Shown: positions 61,301 through 64,000 of the stretch, one piece after another
Layout: every line of letters begins with the position of its first letter
Position numbering within the stretch: position 1 is the stretch's first letter
Source: Streptomyces sp. NBC_01197
GTDB lineage: Bacteria; Actinomycetota; Actinomycetes; Streptomycetales; Streptomycetaceae
Reading direction: 5' to 3'
DNA length: 64,000 nucleotides
Assembly (NCBI RefSeq): GCF_036010505.1
Contig: NZ_CP108569.1
Location: 2,110,001 to 2,174,000, forward strand
Made by a program: the position numbers and the translations under genes
The notes under the pieces: model-generated
The model's database searches: none
What the model saw: the letters and a program-made list of their open reading frames with translations, nothing else
What the model was told of the DNA's origin: nothing

Positions 61301-62100
61301 ACCGGATGCTGGACGAGTCTCGTGAGGTCGCGGCCAAGCGCCGCGCGGACGCGGCGGAACAGGCCGACCAGCTGATGTCGAAGGCCCAGGAGGAGGCGCT
61401 GCGCACCGCCACCGAGGCCGAGGCGCAGGCCGACACGATGGTCGGAGCAGCCCGACAGGAGGCCGACCGGATCACCGCCGAGGCGACCGTCGAGGGCAAC
61501 AGCCTGGTGGAGCGGTCCCGTACGGACGCCGATGAACTGCTCGTCGGCGCACGGCGGGACGCGACCGCCATAAGGGAGCGGTCCGAGGAGCTGCGGGACC
61601 GGGTGACGGCCGAGATCGAGGAGCTGCACGAGCGGGCCCGCCGCGAGACAGCCGAGCAGCTCAAGTCGGCGGGCGAACGCGTCGACAAGCTGCTGAAGGC
61701 GGCCGCCGACCAGCAGGCCGAGGCTGAGGCGAAGGCCAAGGAGCTGGTGTCCGACGCCGAGTCGGAGGCGGCCAGTGTCCGGATCTCCGCCGTCAAACGG
61801 GCCGAGGCCCTCCTGAAGGAGGCCGAGCAGAAGAAGGCCGGTCTGATACGGGAGGCGGAGCAGCTCAAGACGGACGCCGCGGCCGAGTCGGACCATCTCA
61901 TCGAGGAAGCCACCCGCGAGCACGATGTGCTGATGCGCCGTCGGGCGGACATCCAGGCCGAGATCTCCCGTGTCCAGGACGTACTGGAGGCGTTGGAGTC
62001 CTTCGAGGCGCCGACCGGGAGCGGCAAGGCCGCAGACGGCGTCAAGGCAGGTGCGGCGGCAGGCGGAACCCGTCCGAGTGGCAAGCCTTCTGATGGCTAG
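58381..62100 (+). CDS. scy: Scy, polar-growth coiled-coil scaffold
   Basis: Scy organises the tip-organising centre of Streptomyces hyphae with DivIVA and FilP. The 1239-residue protein is almost entirely coiled coil. A DivIVA-like N-terminus (VRGYERQESHRAED, then HLSRFEAKMDRLKTEREKAVQ) leads to very long Ala/Glu/Arg-rich repeats, many of form AEAERLRxEA, and a short Gly/Ala-rich end. The GTG at 58381 starts the conserved RGYERQ; an upstream ATG at 58348 adds 11 unlikely residues. It is followed by filP 114 bp downstream. The strong codon bias creates a spurious 1509-codon open frame on the other strand. Confidence 0.93.
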   Translation: MRGYERQESHRAEDDHLSRFEAKMDRLKTEREKAVQHAEDLGYQVEVLRAKLHEARRSLASRPAYDQADIGYQAEQLLRNAQVQADQLRTDAERELREARAQTQRILQEHAEHQARLQAELHSEAVTRRQRLDQELSERRQTVESHVNENVAWAEQLRARTESQARRLMDESRAEAEQSLAAARAEAERLVSEARQRLGSETESARSEADTILRRARAEAERLLTAASTQAQEATTHAEQLRTSTTAESDQARQQAAELSRGAEQRVQEAERALREARAEAEKVLTEAKDAAAKQLTAADSVNEQRTRTAKAEIARLVGEATKDAEALKAEAQQALEDARGTAERMVAEASDKARTAAAEDTAAQLAKAARTAEEILTKASEDARSTTRAATDEAERIRHEAEAEAARLSDQAAESAEQLKGAAKDDTKEYRAKTVELQDEARRLRGEAEQLRADAVAEGERIRGEARREAVQQIEEAARTAEELLAKAKADADEVRSGATAESERVRAEAVERATTLRTQAEETLERTRAEAARLAAEAEEHAEATRTQAEEAAGVLREENERGIEARRADAAGELARLHSEAEERLSGAETALADARAEAERLRKETADETERLRAEAAERVRALQAQAEQEAERLRDEAAADASQARAEGENIAVRLRSEATAEAERLKSEAQDSADRMRAEAAAAAERVGTEAQEALAAAQEEANRRRREAEETLSSARAEAEQERVQARGQSEELLASARKRVEEAQAEAARLVEEADRRATELVSAAEQTAQQVRDSVAGLQDQAEQEITGLRSAAEHAAERTRTEAQEEADRVRSDAHAERERASEDAGRIRRVAQEESEAAKSLAERTVSDAIAEAEKLRSDTADYAQRMRTEASDTVASAEQDAARARADAREDANRIRSDAAGQADALIAEASGESERMRAEAAETVGAAQQAAERIRVEAERVRADAAATAEQLRAEAQSESDRMLDESREVAAKRRADAAEQADQLMSKAQEEALRTATEAEAQADTMVGAARQEADRITAEATVEGNSLVERSRTDADELLVGARRDATAIRERSEELRDRVTAEIEELHERARRETAEQLKSAGERVDKLLKAAADQQAEAEAKAKELVSDAESEAASVRISAVKRAEALLKEAEQKKAGLIREAEQLKTDAAAESDHLIEEATREHDVLMRRRADIQAEISRVQDVLEALESFEAPTGSGKAADGVKAGAAAGGTRPSGKPSDG

Positions 62101-62214
62101 CCACTCAAAAGGCTGGACATTCTCCAGATCAAACGGGCATCCGCTCGATGACACGCCGCTTCGGCCCCTAGGATTCCCCCTATCACCTCACCGGTCTCAT
62201 TCGACAGGAACCCC

Positions 62215-63153
62215 ATGAGCGACACTTCCTCCCCATTCGGCTTCGAGCTCGTGCGGCGTGGTTACGACCGCGGTCAGGTGGACGACCGCATTACCAAGCT
62301 CGTCGCCGACCGTGACAGCGCTCTGGCACGGATCACCTCTCTGGAAAAGCGCATCGAGGAACTCCACCTCGAGACGCAGAACGCGCAGGCCCAGGTCAAC
62401 GACGCGGAGCCGTCGTACGCGGGTCTCGGCGCCCGCGTCGAGAAGATCCTCCGGCTTGCCGAGGAGGAGGCGAAGGACCTCCGTGAGGAGGCCCGTCGCG
62501 CGTCCGAGCAGCACCGCGAGCTCGCCGAGTCGGCCGCCCAGCAGGTCCGCAACGACGCCGAGTCCTTCGCATCCGAGCGCAAGGCGAAGGCCGAGGACGA
62601 GGGCGTCCGGATCGTAGAGAAGGCGAAGAGCGACGCGTCCTCGCTGCGTTCCGAGGCCCAGAAGGACGCGCAGTCCAAGCGTGAGGAGGCCGATGCCCTC
62701 TTCGAGGAGACCCGCGCCAAGGCCGCCCAGGCCGCCGCGGACTTCGAGACGAACCTGGCCAAGCGCCGCGAGCAGTCTGAGCGCGACCTGGCCTCGCGTC
62801 AGGCCAAGGCCGAGAAGCGTCTGGCCGAGATCGAGCACCGCGCCGAGCAGCTCCGTCTGGAGGCGGAGAAGCTGCGTACGGACGCCGAGCGCCGCGCCCG
62901 TCAGACGGTGGAGACGGCTCAGCGCCAGGCCGAGGACATCGTGGCCGACGCGAACGCCAAGGCCGACCGGATCCGCAGCGAATCGGAGCGCGAGCTGGCG
63001 GCGCTCACCAACCGCCGCGACTCGATCAACGCGCAGCTGACCAACGTCCGCGAGATGCTGGCCACGCTGACCGGTGCCGCGGTGGCCGCTGCCGGTGCGC
63101 CGGCCGACGAGGAGCAGACCTCCCACGGAGTCCCGGCGCAGCAGACCCGCTGA
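62215..63153 (+). CDS. filP: FilP, intermediate filament-like cytoskeletal protein
   Basis: FilP polymerises into filaments that stiffen hyphae and interact with Scy and DivIVA. The 312-residue protein has a short head (FELVRRGYDRGQVDDRITKLVADRD, DivIVA-like), then a coiled coil to about residue 280, and a flexible Ala/Gly-rich tail. The Pro at about residue 66 (DAEPSYAGL) breaks the coil into a short and a long part, as in rod-and-stutter filament proteins. ATG at 62215 has AGGAA upstream. Confidence 0.95.
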   Translation: MSDTSSPFGFELVRRGYDRGQVDDRITKLVADRDSALARITSLEKRIEELHLETQNAQAQVNDAEPSYAGLGARVEKILRLAEEEAKDLREEARRASEQHRELAESAAQQVRNDAESFASERKAKAEDEGVRIVEKAKSDASSLRSEAQKDAQSKREEADALFEETRAKAAQAAADFETNLAKRREQSERDLASRQAKAEKRLAEIEHRAEQLRLEAEKLRTDAERRARQTVETAQRQAEDIVADANAKADRIRSESERELAALTNRRDSINAQLTNVREMLATLTGAAVAAAGAPADEEQTSHGVPAQQTR

Positions 63154-63241
63154 CCCGCCGCTACGTCGCCTCTCCCCCGGGGCCGCGTCTCGATGGTCTC
63201 AGTGCAGGTCTCGGTACATCCGCGGTCCCGCGTACCGCGAG

Positions 63242-63275
63242 CAAGCCCCCCGTCATTCCGGTGGCGGGGGGCTTG
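63242..63275 (+). terminator. Terminator after filP
   Basis: CAAGCCCCCCG (63242-63252) and CGGGGGGCTTG (63265-63275) form a perfect 11-bp stem with a 12-nt loop. Confidence 0.85.
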
Positions 63276-63379
63276 TCGTACGCCTAACGTGGCTGCGTGC
63301 TGCCCTCAGGATCCGCGCGGCCCGGCCGGGGGCAGGGGGAAGGCCGGGCGAATCACCAGAAACGACGAGGCGGAACGCA

Positions 63380-64000
63380 GTGATCGAACTCTCGGGGCTG
63401 ACCAAACGCTATGGCGAGAAGATGGCGGTCGACCAGCTGACCTTCAATGTACGACCGGGCATCGTCACCGGCTTCCTGGGACCCAACGGAGCCGGGAAGT
63501 CCACCACGATGCGGATGGTCCTCGGCCTGGACAACCCCACGGGCGGAGACGTCCGGATCGACGGCAAGCACTACAAGGACCTCAAGGACCCGCTGCGGCA
63601 CATCGGCGCGCTGCTCGACGCCAAGACCATGCACGGCGGGCGTACGGCCCACAACCATCTGCTCTGTCTCGCGCAGAGCAACGGCATCCCGGCGTCCCGG
63701 GTCGGCGAGGTGCTGGAGACCGTCGGCCTCTCGGCGGTGGCGAAGAAGCGCGCCAAGGGCTTCTCGCTCGGCATGGGGCAGCGGCTCGGCATCGCGGGGG
63801 CGCTGCTCGGTGACCCCGAGATCCTGATGTTCGACGAGCCGGTGAACGGTCTGGACCCCGAGGGCATCCACTGGATCCGCAACCTCATGAAGGCCCTTGC
63901 CGGGCAGGGCCGCACGATCTTCGTCTCCTCGCACCTGATGAGCGAGATGGCCCTCACCGCCGACCACTTGGTCGTCATCGGGCAGGGGCGGCTGATGGCC
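63380..64000 (+). CDS. ABC transporter ATP-binding protein, 3' end outside window
   Basis: The 207 codons shown hold a full nucleotide-binding core. Walker A is FLGPNGAGKSTTMRM. The signature region is GFSLGMGQRLGIAGALLGDP, a variant lacking the classic LSGGQ as in many BcrA-type exporters. Walker B is ILMFDEPVNGLDPEG and the H-loop is SSHLMSEM. GTG at 63380 starts the frame. The membrane partner should lie to the right. The substrate is unknown. Confidence 0.93.
   Translation, partial: MIELSGLTKRYGEKMAVDQLTFNVRPGIVTGFLGPNGAGKSTTMRMVLGLDNPTGGDVRIDGKHYKDLKDPLRHIGALLDAKTMHGGRTAHNHLLCLAQSNGIPASRVGEVLETVGLSAVAKKRAKGFSLGMGQRLGIAGALLGDPEILMFDEPVNGLDPEGIHWIRNLMKALAGQGRTIFVSSHLMSEMALTADHLVVIGQGRLMA

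Noticed and set aside
57625..62154. 1509-codon minus-strand frame called as a huge Leu/Gly/Arg-rich protein
   Set aside because: It is exactly opposite scy, with no ribosome site and reversed codon-position bias; it is a shadow of the scy repeats.

Overview
The window is a high-GC actinobacterial chromosome segment, almost certainly Streptomyces. The evidence is the strong third-position GC, frequent GTG starts with translational overlaps, the GlgE glycogen module, an IcmA-type mutase, and the adjacent scy and filP cytoskeletal genes near the right end. From memory, the gene order resembles the S. coelicolor core stretch around SCO5395 to SCO5444; that match was not searched. No tRNA, rRNA, CRISPR array, insertion sequence or prophage was found. 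The region is mostly core genome with a few accessory or decayed patches.

Layout, left to right. At 0-12.5 kb there is the 3' part of a sensor kinase, then glgP divergent from glgE-treS-mak-glgB, which turns trehalose into branched alpha-glucan through maltose-1-phosphate. At 12.6-18.2 kb lie a HelD-type RNA polymerase-recycling ATPase, a MerR regulator overlapping a thioredoxin gene, and an MFS exporter divergent from its TetR regulator across two tandem operators. At 18.2-20.6 kb there is a decayed secreted-nuclease-like gene, a zinc alcohol dehydrogenase and tag. At 20.6-25.2 kb a dicarboxylate symporter is divergent from a CitA/DcuS-type two-component system, followed by a double-HTH regulator. 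At 25.4-31.5 kb is the central-carbon block pfkA, pta-ackA and pyk. At 31.7-35.2 kb lie an AraC/NAD(P)-binding protein pair, a RibD/DHFR-like reductase with an NTF2-like gene relic behind it, and a rhomboid-like membrane protein.

At 35.3-38.0 kb a three-gene cell-surface operon (DUF6230, DUF6114 and a Lys/Ser-rich repeat protein) sits behind a 0.6 kb regulatory gap. At 38.6-45 kb come a thioredoxin-TPR protein, a TetR with a 23-bp operator, and a second full-length MurG-like glycosyltransferase overlapping an extended SDR, divergent from an OmpR/histidine kinase pair. At 45-51.4 kb are icmA, two DUF3817 membrane proteins flanking an AbsC-like MarR and a thiamine-binding protein, three tandem AIM24 genes, and a MarR gene that looks leaderless. 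At 51.5-55 kb are a second OmpR-type two-component system and an MFS protein. At 55.3-58.2 kb are meaB, a thiolase and methylmalonyl-CoA epimerase, which fit functionally with icmA. At 58.4-63.2 kb are scy and filP, the polar-growth scaffold, then the start of an ABC transporter ATPase cut by the window edge.

No obviously new defence or mobile system is present. The least explained items are the DUF6230/DUF6114 surface operon, the MurG paralogue with its dedicated SDR and two-component system, the AIM24 triplet, and two gene relics (nuclease-like at 18.2-18.7 kb, NTF2-like at 33.5-33.7 kb). Several perfect or near-perfect operators allow specific regulatory predictions.
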